This document shows positions 17,484-26,557 of a DNA stretch of 64,000 nucleotides, one piece after another. The notes beneath the pieces are model-generated. The model saw nothing but the letters and a program-made list of their open reading frames with translations, searched no databases and was not told the origin of the DNA. Within the stretch, counting starts at the first letter, position 1. Each line of letters begins with the position of its first letter. The position numbers were made by a program, and so were the translations under genes. Source of the DNA: Rhodovulum bhavnagarense (GTDB lineage Bacteria; Pseudomonadota; Alphaproteobacteria; Rhodobacterales; Rhodobacteraceae); contig NZ_SLXU01000007.1 of NCBI RefSeq assembly GCF_004343505.1, forward strand, positions 62,001-126,000, in the 5' to 3' direction.

Positions 17484-19445
17484 CTACTCGGCGCCGGAAA
17501 GGTAATCGAGGATGGGCTGGTAATCGGGCGATTCCGTGATCTCGGTCGCGGCGATGCCGACGCCCCAGGTCAGGCTGGCGCGGTTCTCGTCGATGGGGCG
17601 GTCGGTGACGATTTCCCCTACACGATAGGGCGTGCCGTCCTGATGGGTGAACGCGGTCGCATCCTCGCGGAAATAGCGAAAGGTCACGGGGGTTTCGCCG
17701 AACACGTCCTTGCCGAAATCGTAACGCTGTGTGGTCACGACCATCCGATAGCCCCGCGCCGCCGCCAGCGCGGCGGAATGCGTCGGGTAGAGCAGCGCAC
17801 CGGCCAGATTGCCGTCCGCGTCCAGGTGATCGCCCCTCGCGGTCACCTCTTTCAGCAGCGCGGCGCGTTGTTCCTGCGCGCCGACATAGCCCTGTGCCGT
17901 GTCCGTCACCAAGGCCGGCCAGTCCGCGGAATAACCGTTCTCGGTGCGGATCGTCTGCGCCAGGAATTCCTCGACGCTGGCGGGCATGTCACCATAAAGG
18001 CTTACGCCCACGACATGTTCCAGGAAATGCGCGAATTCACCGTTTTCCATCGCGCGGTTGATCGGATCGGGCCAGGAACTGCGCCCGATCTCGCCCTCGG
18101 CCTCGGGCGCGCGATAGCCCATCGCGGTGTTCTCGCCCCAGCCCTTGTCACCGGGCAGGCGGCGGGGCAGCGCCCAGGTGCTGTCGATGGTCACGCCCAC
18201 GCCGGATTGAAAGGTCGCATGGCCCCCGGTCTCGCGCTGCGGTTCATGCCCGGAATGACAGCCCACGCATTGCACCAGCTCCGAGGGCGTCTGGGCGCGC
18301 AGCGCCCCGTCGGCATCCTCGATCCAGCCGGCGAGAATCCAGCCCGCGCCATTGTCGATCCAGCCCTCGGTGCGGCTGGCATAGGCGGGGGCGCTTTCCT
18401 CCTTGATCTCGGGACCGGCATATTCGGGGTCGAACGCCTTGATCTTGTACATGTAGCGGATTTCCTTGACCCGGTCGGCGCGCGCCCCTGGGAAGCGGCC
18501 GGGGGCGCCTTCGGTTCCGTCGGCCTCGGTATCCACGTAGTGCAGGGGATGGGCGAACTCGGTGCCGATGGGATAAAGGCCGGGCTGGACCGGATCGCCG
18601 CCGGCCGCCCCCAGGTAGGTGGCCGGTGCATCCTCGGGCAGGTGGTCGGACACGGCAGCGGCCACGAGGTCGAGATTGGCGGCATAGGTGGGCAGGTCGA
18701 ACCGCCCCTTGGCATCCTGCATGAAGCGTTCGGGCAGGCGGACATAGATCCCCGAAACCGACCCGGTCAGCGGCGTAAAGATGCCGTGAGGCACGAAATT
18801 GACCGACCGCCAGCCGGTGATCCAGCCGCGCCCGTCGTTGAAGAACGCGCCCTCTTCGCGGTCGCTGCGCACGAAGCCGTCCTCGTCGGCGGGCAGATCG
18901 ACCGGTGAAAGCGCCGGGAACAGCCGGAACGGGTCGTCGCGAACGCCGCTGTCCCAGGCGCGCGCATCGCCGGGGCGGCGCGCGGCAGCCACCGACCAGT
19001 TGTCATGGCGGATCCAGGTTTCCATGTCCCAGGCGGCGGGATCATGCCCCGCCTCGGCCACGGCGGCGCGCAGCTTCTCGGGGAAAAGCGTGTTTTCCCA
19101 CGGGTTGATCGAACCGTTGGGCTGAAACGGATGGTTCAGCGCGGCAAACGCGTATTCCGCCGTCAGGTCGCCGATGAAGGGCGAGGCCCCGCCCTGCGGC
19201 GCGTTATTGCCGAAACGGCGATTGGCAAGCCCGTCTGTATGGCAGACCTGACAGGGGTTCTGGGTGCCGCCCGCGGTCTCGATATAGCATTGGGCGGGAA
19301 TATGGGCATAGGGGTTGGGCATCACCTCGCGCCCGATGTAGCTGCCGATCAGTGGCGCGGCATAATCCCCGGCCGGCGCGGTGCCGGTCAGCGCGATGAG
19401 ACTGGCCACCGCCAGAAAAACCGGACGAAAAGAAATGCGGTTCAT
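17484..19445 (-). CDS. Secreted diheme c-type cytochrome of unknown function
   Basis: A 653-residue exported protein, start chosen at MNRISFRPVFLAVASLIAL (19445) after a GGGGGGA ribosome site; the signal peptide ends near TAPAGDY. It has two heme-attachment motifs, CQVCH at residues 65-69 and CVGCH at about 393-397, in a body without other family signatures I recognise. It lies downstream of the phoX-type gene on the same strand, separated by 93 bases with a strong hairpin. A role as an electron-transfer or redox enzyme in the periplasm follows from the hemes; its substrate is unknown. The link to phosphate metabolism is inference from position. Confidence 0.85.
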   Translation of the reverse strand: MNRISFRPVFLAVASLIALTGTAPAGDYAAPLIGSYIGREVMPNPYAHIPAQCYIETAGGTQNPCQVCHTDGLANRRFGNNAPQGGASPFIGDLTAEYAFAALNHPFQPNGSINPWENTLFPEKLRAAVAEAGHDPAAWDMETWIRHDNWSVAAARRPGDARAWDSGVRDDPFRLFPALSPVDLPADEDGFVRSDREEGAFFNDGRGWITGWRSVNFVPHGIFTPLTGSVSGIYVRLPERFMQDAKGRFDLPTYAANLDLVAAAVSDHLPEDAPATYLGAAGGDPVQPGLYPIGTEFAHPLHYVDTEADGTEGAPGRFPGARADRVKEIRYMYKIKAFDPEYAGPEIKEESAPAYASRTEGWIDNGAGWILAGWIEDADGALRAQTPSELVQCVGCHSGHEPQRETGGHATFQSGVGVTIDSTWALPRRLPGDKGWGENTAMGYRAPEAEGEIGRSSWPDPINRAMENGEFAHFLEHVVGVSLYGDMPASVEEFLAQTIRTENGYSADWPALVTDTAQGYVGAQEQRAALLKEVTARGDHLDADGNLAGALLYPTHSAALAAARGYRMVVTTQRYDFGKDVFGETPVTFRYFREDATAFTHQDGTPYRVGEIVTDRPIDENRASLTWGVGIAATEITESPDYQPILDYLSGAE

Positions 19446-19490
19446 GGGTCGATCCCCCCTGTGCCAATCTGGAATGGTCATGGAAAAGCA

Positions 19491-19521
19491 GGGGGCCGGG
19501 CCCTGTGACAGGCCTGGCCCC
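19491..19521 (-). terminator. GC-rich hairpin between phoX and the diheme cytochrome gene
   Basis: On the minus strand, GGGGCCaGGCC pairs with GGgCCcGGCCCC around a TGTCACA loop and is followed by TGCTTTTCC. It is positioned as an intrinsic terminator or attenuator after phoX, so the cytochrome may be expressed at a lower level. Confidence 0.6.
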
Positions 19522-19538
19522 GGTCTCATCGGGCCGGT

Positions 19539-21416
19539 TCACAGGCCAGGCAGACCACCCAGATAGCCGACATGGGCCTCAAGCTTGTAGTTCGGCGTGC
19601 CGTGGGCGTTGGTGCCGTACATCTCGATCGCCTTGGCCTCCAGACGGGCTACGACATCCTCGGGCATCGACTTGATCCACTCGCCCTGGTGCTGGTTGTT
19701 GGCCATCACGTAGGCATGGCCCCCGATGTTGTCGACGACCTGGAGGCCGGTGGCCTCGGCACCCGAAGCCTGCGAAAGGATGCGGCTCAGCTTGCCGGTA
19801 TCCACATTGTAGGCCCAGACGAAGTTGTTGACATGCGTCCCCGAGTCTTCGCCGACGAAAAGCGTGCGCATCGCGGGCGAGAAGTGCAGGTTATCGGGGT
19901 TGGCGATCTTGTCGGGATGGGCGATGTTGCCCAGCGCGTCGACCGGGATATCCTCGCCCAGCAGAGCGGCAGGCACCCGCATCGCGGTGCCGACCCAGTC
20001 CGAGTTGATCGGTTCGCCATCGGTGTCGACGCGGCCGCCATCCATGGCAACCTCGTAGGTGGCGCCGGCCTTGATCTTTTCGACCCGGATATGGTCCTGC
20101 GTGGCGCCCTCTTCGGTCTGCATGCCCTTTTCGTTGTAGGACATCGCAACGTAGAGGTTCTTTTTCTTCGGGTCGGCGGCGACGCCTTCCATCTTGTTGA
20201 ACTCGGTGGTGGCACCCAGCCAACCCGCGTAGCGGCGCGATTCCAAGAAGGCCGCGGCCTTTTCCATGCCCTCCTTCAGGCGCAGGATCTCGTCGCCGGA
20301 ATGACCGGCGCGGATCATCCGATAGCCCTGCTCGGCCCAGTCCGGGGTCGCCTCGGCGGTGGTCGCCTCGAAGATGTCGTCGAAGGTCACACCGCTGTCA
20401 ATGATCGCCTTGACCTCGGCATCGGTCGCATGGCCCAGCTTGACCCAGTCCAGCGTGGCAGACCCGCCGCCCTGCCCAGAGACCTGGTTCCAGCGCGCGG
20501 CATAGAGCGTGCCGGCCGACAGATCCTCGGCCGCGTCGGCGACATACATGAACAGCGCGACATGATCGCCGTCATCGCCGAAATAGGCGGTACGGCTGTC
20601 GGGCATCACGCGGGCGAGTTCCCAGGTGGCACGGCCCATCGAGTAGTGCTTGACCACCTCGGTCGAGCCGTCGGCCTTGACCGTCACCTCGGGGATATAG
20701 CCGTAATCATAGGGGTTGGCCTCGGCACCGCCCAGGTACATTTCGCTCAGCGCGCGCAGGCCCTCGGTGGTTTTCTTGCGGTTCTTATCGCCCGAGACGG
20801 CCTGGAAGTAGAGATCGTAATCCTCTTCGGACCCGAGATGGGTATTCCACGGCGTCGGGCCACCGGCGCAGGGAATCCACAGGCCATCGACACCCGAAAA
20901 GTCGATCGGCTTGACCGACTTGGCCACCAGCGCGCCATCGGCGCCCTGGTCCAGCGTAGCGACGCTCATCGACATGGGCATCCGCGAATACCAGCCTTCG
21001 GCGCGACGCGCCTCGCCGCCATTGGCGAGAATCCAGTCATATTCGTAATGCGTCACGAGGAACGGCTTGCCGTCGATTTCCAGCAGGCTGTTGGCATCGG
21101 GCGTCTCGGCGATAATCGGATCGCCGTTCATGTCCTTGAGCGGTTCACCCTTGGCGTTGAACAATTGCGCGGCGGCATGTTCGCCCAGCTTGTCGGTGGT
21201 CTTGAACATGGACACGTAGGACAGCGGAAATTCCTTCGTCGTACCATCGCTGTAGCGCACGATCGCAGAGGATTTCGAATGGGTCGTCACCATTTCGGCT
21301 GTATCGATGGGCGCGGGCGTATCGGTGAACTCGACGGCGACGACTTCGGCGGCCATCACGGCGCCGGTGCTCAGCGCGAGGGCGGCCGAACTGCAAAGAA
21401 GAGAAAATCGGGTCAT
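19539..21416 (-). CDS. phoX: PhoX-type alkaline phosphatase (DUF839 family)
   Basis: A 625-residue exported protein of the PhoX/DUF839 family, with conserved blocks such as LWIPCAGGPTPWNTHLGSEE (about residues 186-205) and NLHFSPAMRTLFVGED. Well-studied PhoX enzymes are calcium/iron-dependent phosphomonoesterases exported by Tat; this one has a plain Sec-type leader (MTRFSLLCSSAALALSTGAV) and no twin arginine. A Pho box about 75 bases upstream supports phosphate-starvation control. Activity is inferred from family membership; some DUF839 proteins have unknown roles. Confidence 0.85.
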   Translation of the reverse strand: MTRFSLLCSSAALALSTGAVMAAEVVAVEFTDTPAPIDTAEMVTTHSKSSAIVRYSDGTTKEFPLSYVSMFKTTDKLGEHAAAQLFNAKGEPLKDMNGDPIIAETPDANSLLEIDGKPFLVTHYEYDWILANGGEARRAEGWYSRMPMSMSVATLDQGADGALVAKSVKPIDFSGVDGLWIPCAGGPTPWNTHLGSEEDYDLYFQAVSGDKNRKKTTEGLRALSEMYLGGAEANPYDYGYIPEVTVKADGSTEVVKHYSMGRATWELARVMPDSRTAYFGDDGDHVALFMYVADAAEDLSAGTLYAARWNQVSGQGGGSATLDWVKLGHATDAEVKAIIDSGVTFDDIFEATTAEATPDWAEQGYRMIRAGHSGDEILRLKEGMEKAAAFLESRRYAGWLGATTEFNKMEGVAADPKKKNLYVAMSYNEKGMQTEEGATQDHIRVEKIKAGATYEVAMDGGRVDTDGEPINSDWVGTAMRVPAALLGEDIPVDALGNIAHPDKIANPDNLHFSPAMRTLFVGEDSGTHVNNFVWAYNVDTGKLSRILSQASGAEATGLQVVDNIGGHAYVMANNQHQGEWIKSMPEDVVARLEAKAIEMYGTNAHGTPNYKLEAHVGYLGGLPGL

Positions 21417-21489
21417 GTCAGGGGTCCTGTTTCGCTGGGGCTTGTTCCAAGAACTTTTCCAGTTCCAGCACGGCTGGTATCGGACCTAT

Positions 21490-21507
21490 CTGACAGGCTT
21501 GTGACAA
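21490..21507 (-). promoter_or_regulatory. Pho box (PhoB site) upstream of phoX
   Basis: On the minus strand: TTGTCAC-AAGC-CTGTCAG, two seven-base units repeated every 11 bases, as in the PhoB consensus (CTGTCAT-N4-CTGTCAT). A further GTCAC unit lies just upstream (21511-21515). It is placed about 75 bases before the phoX ATG. Confidence 0.75.
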
Positions 21508-21683
21508 TACGTGACTCGTCGACAGAGGGTTCGCCACGATTTGCATATCCGCCCGCGTGAACGGCAGGACCAACAGCGCGTTCGGTCTGTTATCGCTGAC
21601 TGGCCCTTGCCGATCCCGATAACCGCCCTGTCAATAGGATGAAGAAACGACTACATTCGCTTGGACAACAAAAGGTAAGCGGG

Positions 21684-22556
21684 ATGGTGCGCGCACTTCT
21701 ATTCGTCTCGGCACTCTTGTCCGCGGGGACCGCACTATGGATCTACCTCGACCGGCTGGACCGGCAATCCGCGCCCGTCCCCCAGACAGAGGCAGGCGAT
21801 TTTTCGGGGCCTTCGCCGGCGCCCGTAGACCAGCCTGGCACAACGCCGGATGCGCCCCCTTCCCAGGCGAACACGGCCCAGGCGTCCGCCACGGTTCTGG
21901 TTTTGCGCCGCCCGCTCGGACAGGGCAGCGTGCTGAGCGCCGATGACCTCACCTGGGCAGAGCTGACAAGCGACACCCTTGCCGAGACCTTTTTCGAGCA
22001 GGGCAACGCACCATCCGCTCCGTCCGACATCGTCGGGATGCGGACAACACTTGACCTCGCAGCCGGGGCGCCTTTGCCTAGGGCGGCCCTGCGGATGTTG
22101 CCCGAAGACCGGCTGTCGACGCGGCTTTCGCCGGGAATGCGCGCGCTGTCCGTGCCGGTGTCGTCCGAAAGCGGGGTTGCCGGTTTCATTCTGCCGGGCG
22201 ACCGGGTGGATGTTCTCGTCGCGCAGACCGATGCACCAAAAGCAGTGATTGCGCGAGACGTCCGGGTCCTGGCCATCGATCAGACGCTTGAGGTCACGGA
22301 TGACGAGAACGCACTGGTCGGCACGACCCTGACACTTGAGGTTTCCACGGTACAGGTGCCCGACATCCTTGCCGCGATTTCAGGGGGTAACCTCTGGCTC
22401 GCGCTGCGTTCGCCGTCAGAGACGACGCCGCCGCCGATCACGGTAACGCCGGGCGCTCGGCCCGCCCCGCCGGTCGCGACAGCGCGCGCGCGCCCCTCTG
22501 TAACGATCCGCGTCATCCAGGGCGCACAGGTCGAAAGTTATGAGGTCGGGCAATGA
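21684..22556 (+). CDS. cpaB: Flp pilus assembly protein CpaB/RcpC
   Basis: A 290-residue protein with one N-terminal membrane segment (MVRALLFVSALLSAGTALWI), a Pro/Ala-rich spacer, an SAF domain (LRRPLGQGSVLSADDLTW) and the RcpC C-terminal region with GDRVDVLVAQ. CpaB works with the secretin CpaC in the periplasm. ATG 21684 is preferred over 21639 because it has the expected membrane anchor directly after the start and an AAGG ribosome site. It overlaps tadE by ATGA. Confidence 0.92.
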   Translation: MVRALLFVSALLSAGTALWIYLDRLDRQSAPVPQTEAGDFSGPSPAPVDQPGTTPDAPPSQANTAQASATVLVLRRPLGQGSVLSADDLTWAELTSDTLAETFFEQGNAPSAPSDIVGMRTTLDLAAGAPLPRAALRMLPEDRLSTRLSPGMRALSVPVSSESGVAGFILPGDRVDVLVAQTDAPKAVIARDVRVLAIDQTLEVTDDENALVGTTLTLEVSTVQVPDILAAISGGNLWLALRSPSETTPPPITVTPGARPAPPVATARARPSVTIRVIQGAQVESYEVGQ

Positions 22557-23059
22557 GACAGGGGCACGCGCGCGGTTCCCCGGCATTAGCGCCCGAACGG
22601 TTCAAAAGCGAAAGCCACGCATCCGTGACGGTGGAATTCGCGTTGATCGCTCCCTTGCTGGTTATCATGGTCCTGGGGACGGCGGAAATCGGTGTTGCGG
22701 TTCAGCAAAGGCTTGCGCTGGATCATATCCTGCGCGCAGGCGCATTCGCGGCACAGACCGATCCCGGCGAAAAGGCCGTCGAGGATGCGATGCAGGCCGT
22801 GCGCGCCGACCTGACCGATCCGGCCTTCGGCAAGCCGGCCTTTCGCAATCACGGCCTGGATGTCACCCGGTTCTGTGTCTGCCCCGAGAATCCCGACGTG
22901 GCACCCGGCGTGGCCCCGCCCTGCGGGACGGTCTGTTCGGGGGGACGGGCGCCCCATGCGGTCTATCTTTTGCAAGGGACACTCACCTATGAGACCCGTC
23001 TCCTTGGCAACGCCTATTCGACGCCTTTGACCTCGACGCTTTGGGTGGGGTTGCCGTGA
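22553..23059 (+). CDS. tadE: TadE family pseudopilin-like protein
   Basis: A 168-residue protein whose N-terminal hydrophobic segment follows the TadE motif (ASVTVEFALIAPLLVIMVLG, residues about 23-42). The remaining 120 residues are periplasmic and contain four cysteines (CVC and C..C around residues 107-128), unusual enough to suggest disulfides. TadE-like proteins are minor pseudopilins processed by a prepilin peptidase. It overlaps cpaB (ATGA) and the next gene (GTGA). Confidence 0.9.
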   Translation: MRQGHARGSPALAPERFKSESHASVTVEFALIAPLLVIMVLGTAEIGVAVQQRLALDHILRAGAFAAQTDPGEKAVEDAMQAVRADLTDPAFGKPAFRNHGLDVTRFCVCPENPDVAPGVAPPCGTVCSGGRAPHAVYLLQGTLTYETRLLGNAYSTPLTSTLWVGLP

Positions 23060-23463
23060 ACGAAGGCCCCCCAAGATTGCTGCAAGGACAGGCGGGGACG
23101 GCAGCGGTCGAGTTCGCCCTCGTGCTGGCGCCGTTCCTGATTCTGTGCTTCGGTGTGTTCGAGGTCGGCCGCGCTGTATCGATTTCCAGCGATCTCGGAC
23201 GCCTTTCGGATATCGCGATGCGCGAGTTCTATCTGGGCAATCTCGGGGCTGCGGATGACGACGCGACGGTCGAGGCGGCCCTGACCCCGTTGTTGCAGGC
23301 GGCATTCACCGGACCCGGCCCCGACGGGCTGACGGTGAACTGCACCACCGGCTCGGATACCCGGGTGCTGGAACTGTCCTATAGCTTTGGCTTCATTTCC
23401 CGGCTGTTCGATGGAGCGCCGGGTATCCCGCTAAGCGCGGTGCGCTCTTTGCCCCTTCCCTGA
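23056..23463 (+). CDS. TadE/TadF family pseudopilin-like protein
   Basis: A 135-residue protein starting with GTG (overlapping the tadE stop as GTGA), with the TadE-type segment TAAVEFALVLAPFLILCFGV near residues 15-34 and a short periplasmic part. It is a second minor pseudopilin of the Tad machine. Whether it corresponds to TadF cannot be told. It converges with tadC with an 8-base gap. Confidence 0.88.
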   Translation: MNEGPPRLLQGQAGTAAVEFALVLAPFLILCFGVFEVGRAVSISSDLGRLSDIAMREFYLGNLGAADDDATVEAALTPLLQAAFTGPGPDGLTVNCTTGSDTRVLELSYSFGFISRLFDGAPGIPLSAVRSLPLP

Positions 23464-23471
23464 GGCAGCCC

Positions 23472-24308
23472 TCACTTGGGCGTCAGAAATTCCGAGATCG
23501 CTGGAAACATCAGGATCAGGAAGAGTTGCGGCAAGAAGAAGACGATCATCGGCAAGGTCAGCCGTGGCGCAAGACCGGCGGCCTTTTTCTCGGCGCGGGC
23601 AAGCCGGTTATCCCGACCCTCGGCCGCGAGCGACACGAGTGTCTCGGTCAACGGGGTGCCGTGGCGTTCCGCGTAGTTCAGCGCCTGGACGAAATACCGG
23701 ATGCTGTCCAGCGGCAGGCGACTTGCAAGGCCGTCCAATACGCTGCTGCGCTGGTAGGTATGGGACAGTTCTGCCGCGGTCAGTCGCAAGTGATAGGCCA
23801 GCGCGGGCGACATCGCGTCGACCTCGCGTGCGACCTTTGACAGGGCGGCGTCTATGCCCATCCCGGCCCTGACCGACAACAACATCAGGTCAAGCGCATC
23901 GGACCAAACCCGCTCGACCTCTCGCAAGTGGCGCCCCCGAGCCCAGCTTATCCCCCGATTTGCAACCAGAGCGCTTGCACTCCCAGCCGCCAGCGTCATG
24001 GCCAGCGCCGCCCCCGTGGACATTCCTTCGCCGGAGGGCAAGCGCGTGACAAGCCAGACTAGCCCCATCAGGATCGGCGGCAAAGATATCCAAGGCAAAA
24101 CATGTATCCAATGGTTCCCGCGCCCCGGCTCCCCGCGAGGGGGAGACACCGCAAGGGTCTCATCGGTCGCCGCGCCCCGGCCCCTCGCCCGCAGGGCCGG
24201 CCACGTCAAGGCCAGCACGCCGTTCACCAGACAAAGGACCGTCAAAACGGCAAGCAAGACTGGTTCCATGAACCGGCCAGTCGGCAGAAGGGGCGCAAGA
24301 TCAACCAT
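23472..24308 (-). CDS. tadC: Tad inner-membrane platform protein TadC
   Basis: A 278-residue type II secretion F-domain protein with an N-terminal membrane segment, a cytoplasmic F domain (DLMLLSVRAGMGIDAALSKV) and C-terminal membrane segments (LTLPMIVFFLPQLFLILMFP). With TadB it forms the inner-membrane platform on which the CpaF ATPase acts. It overlaps tadB by eight bases. Confidence 0.93.
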   Translation of the reverse strand: MVDLAPLLPTGRFMEPVLLAVLTVLCLVNGVLALTWPALRARGRGAATDETLAVSPPRGEPGRGNHWIHVLPWISLPPILMGLVWLVTRLPSGEGMSTGAALAMTLAAGSASALVANRGISWARGRHLREVERVWSDALDLMLLSVRAGMGIDAALSKVAREVDAMSPALAYHLRLTAAELSHTYQRSSVLDGLASRLPLDSIRYFVQALNYAERHGTPLTETLVSLAAEGRDNRLARAEKKAAGLAPRLTLPMIVFFLPQLFLILMFPAISEFLTPK

Positions 24309-25107
24309 CGAACCGGATCATCCGCCGCATCACCATCACCCCGATCCCGATCCAGGCCAATGCGCCGGCCGCCAAGGCCATCCCAAGCCCGGTTTCGAGA
24401 AAAACGCCGATATAGCCCGGGTTCAACAAGATGATCGCCACCGTCAGCAGAAAGGGCAAAACCCCGATGATCGTGGCAGAGACCCGAGCCTCCTGGCTGA
24501 AGGCGTCGATCTTCTGGCGCAAGCGTTTGAAGGAATAAAGCGTTTCTGACAAGTTTTCGAGCGTTTCGGTCAGGCTGCCCCCGGTCCGGCTTTGGACGGC
24601 CATGGCAACCGCAAAGAACCGAACCTCGCGCAGCGGCACCCGGTCGGCCATCCGTTCCAGCGCATCGGCCAGCGGCATACCGAGACCGACATCGTTCAGC
24701 ACCTTTGCGAATTCCGTTCGTATCGGGCCGTCGAACTCGGACACGACGATCTCGATACACCGGTTCAGCGGCAGCCCGCTGCGCAATCCGCGCTTGAGAA
24801 CGCCAAGCACCCGCATGAACTGTTCGGAAAAGATCGCAAGCCGACGTTTGCGGCGCAACCGGGCAAGCAGGATGCCGCCCGCGGCCGTACCACCCAGACC
24901 CGCGACCCAGATCCCGGTCACCAAGGGGTATCGCCACAGCATGACCCCCCCCACCCCCGCCATGGCCCCCGCGAGCATCCACAGCAATGGCGCCTGTGCC
25001 CGCAAATCGCGGAACGCCTCGGCAAACCGGCCCGGTCGAAAAAACACCAGCGCCAGCAGGCAGCCGATGGCGATCATCGCGGGAATGAAAACCGCCAGCC
25101 GATCCAT
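24301..25107 (-). CDS. tadB: Tad inner-membrane platform protein TadB
   Basis: A 268-residue type II secretion F-domain protein: N-terminal membrane segments (MDRLAVFIPAMIAIGCLLAL), a central domain with LKRGLRSGLPLNRCIEIV and TGGSLTETLENLSETL, and two C-terminal membrane segments. It pairs with TadC as the platform of the Flp pilus machine. Its ATG follows directly on the cpaF stop (TGAATG). Confidence 0.93.
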   Translation of the reverse strand: MDRLAVFIPAMIAIGCLLALVFFRPGRFAEAFRDLRAQAPLLWMLAGAMAGVGGVMLWRYPLVTGIWVAGLGGTAAGGILLARLRRKRRLAIFSEQFMRVLGVLKRGLRSGLPLNRCIEIVVSEFDGPIRTEFAKVLNDVGLGMPLADALERMADRVPLREVRFFAVAMAVQSRTGGSLTETLENLSETLYSFKRLRQKIDAFSQEARVSATIIGVLPFLLTVAIILLNPGYIGVFLETGLGMALAAGALAWIGIGVMVMRRMIRFDG

Positions 25108-26493
25108 TCAGGTCGGTCCCTTGCCGACCGCGGCCCCGATTGCACGCATCAGCCGCTCGTCCTCGCCGAAATAGGCCGCCTTTCGGTAAAACGAGGGGCG
25201 CAAGGCGGCGCGCGCCCGGTGGTAGCCACGGATTTCCCCGGTCGCGGGGTCCTCGTCGAAATCGAAAACCAGGACATCCTGCAACACGAGGCTTCCCTCG
25301 GATATGCCCAGCACATCCGTTATATGCGTGATCCGCCGCACCCCGTCGCGGAAACGGGCAATATGGATGATGACATCGACCGAGGCGCCGAACATCTGTT
25401 CGATGGTCTCGCTGTCCAGCCCGGAAAAACCCATCTTGACCATGCTCGACAGACGCGACACCGCCTCGATCGGAGAGTTGGCGTGCAGCGTCCCCATCGA
25501 CCCGTCATGCCCGGTATTCATCGCTTGCAACAAATCGAACGCCTCGGGGCCCCGCACCTCGCCCAGGATGATGCGGTCGGGGCGCATCCTCAGGCAGTTG
25601 CGCACAAGCTGGCGCATCGTGACCTCGCCCTGCCCCTCGATATTGGGCACGCGGGTTTCCAGCCGGACAACATGATCCTGCTGCAACTGCAACTCTGCCG
25701 TATCCTCGCAAGTGACGATCCGCTCTGTCGGTTCGATACATCCGGTCAACGCGTTCAAAAGCGTGGTCTTGCCCGACCCTGTTCCGCCGCTGACCAGGAT
25801 GTTGCAGCGGCTTCGGCCGATCACGCTCAGTATTTCCGCCCCCTCGGCGGAAATCGTTCCAAGATCGACCATTTGCGGAATGGTGAACCGGTCGCGGGCA
25901 AAACGGCGGATCGTCAGGGACGGGCCATCCATGCTGAGCGGCGGCAGGATGATGTTGACGCGCGAACCGTCCTTCAATCGGGCATCGCAGATCGGGCTGG
26001 CCTCGTCGACATGGCGCCCGACAAGGCTGACGATCTTTTGGCAGACATTCAAAAGCTGCTCGTCGTCGCGAAAGCGCACATCGGTCTGTTCCAGCTTGCC
26101 ATGCCGCTCGACATAGATCGGGTTGGTGCCATTGACCATTATGTCGGAAATATCGTCGCTGGACAGGAAGGGCTCGATCGGGCCAAAGCCCAGCATGTCG
26201 GCGCAAAGCTCGTCTTTCAGCTCCGCCAACTCTTGCGGGCCGATACGCGGGGCGACATGCCGTGCAATCAAGGCGATCTCATCCGACAGCCTCGCACGGG
26301 CCTGTTCGCGGTTCATCACGATCAGGTCGGTGGCGTCCATCCGTTCCAACAGCGCGACATGCACCTTGAGCCGGAGCGCCTCAAGCGCCCTGTCCTCCCG
26401 CCCCGAGGCAGGATCGTCGCGTTCCGTGTTGTTTCCGGATGACGAGACGCGGCCATTGCGGTCGCGCGTGCGCCGGTCCTTTCCAAGCCGCAT
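25108..26493 (-). CDS. cpaF: Tad secretion ATPase CpaF/TadA
   Basis: A 461-residue hexameric type II/IV secretion ATPase. It has Walker A SGGTGSGKTTLLNAL (around residue 235), the Walker B region RIILGEVRGPEAFDLLQAM, and the His box TGHDGSMGTLHANSP. The disordered N-terminus (about 55 charged residues) is usual for CpaF. It powers Flp pilus assembly and heads the cpaF-tadB-tadC operon, probably with flp upstream. Confidence 0.95.
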   Translation of the reverse strand: MRLGKDRRTRDRNGRVSSSGNNTERDDPASGREDRALEALRLKVHVALLERMDATDLIVMNREQARARLSDEIALIARHVAPRIGPQELAELKDELCADMLGFGPIEPFLSSDDISDIMVNGTNPIYVERHGKLEQTDVRFRDDEQLLNVCQKIVSLVGRHVDEASPICDARLKDGSRVNIILPPLSMDGPSLTIRRFARDRFTIPQMVDLGTISAEGAEILSVIGRSRCNILVSGGTGSGKTTLLNALTGCIEPTERIVTCEDTAELQLQQDHVVRLETRVPNIEGQGEVTMRQLVRNCLRMRPDRIILGEVRGPEAFDLLQAMNTGHDGSMGTLHANSPIEAVSRLSSMVKMGFSGLDSETIEQMFGASVDVIIHIARFRDGVRRITHITDVLGISEGSLVLQDVLVFDFDEDPATGEIRGYHRARAALRPSFYRKAAYFGEDERLMRAIGAAVGKGPT

Positions 26494-26530
26494 GAGACAC
26501 CTACGCGCCGTTCAGGCGGGCCAACCCCGG

Positions 26531-26547
26531 CCCCCGCGACGCGGGGG
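26531..26547 (-). terminator. Hairpin between flp and cpaF
   Basis: CCCCCGC / GCGGGGG with a three-base loop, 11 bases after the flp stop on the minus strand. No T-tract follows. It could be a partial terminator or an RNA-stabilising hairpin that leaves far more pilin than ATPase mRNA. Confidence 0.5.
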
Positions 26548-26557
26548 TCGAGAGAGA

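Noticed and set aside
19572-21560. Long plus-strand frame (662 codons) opposite phoX
   Set aside because: Antisense reading of a GC-rich coding gene; no domain and no start context, whereas phoX has clear family motifs.
24592-26442. Long plus-strand frame (616 codons) opposite tadB/cpaF
   Set aside because: Antisense of recognised genes with His/Arg/Gln-rich composition typical of shadow frames.
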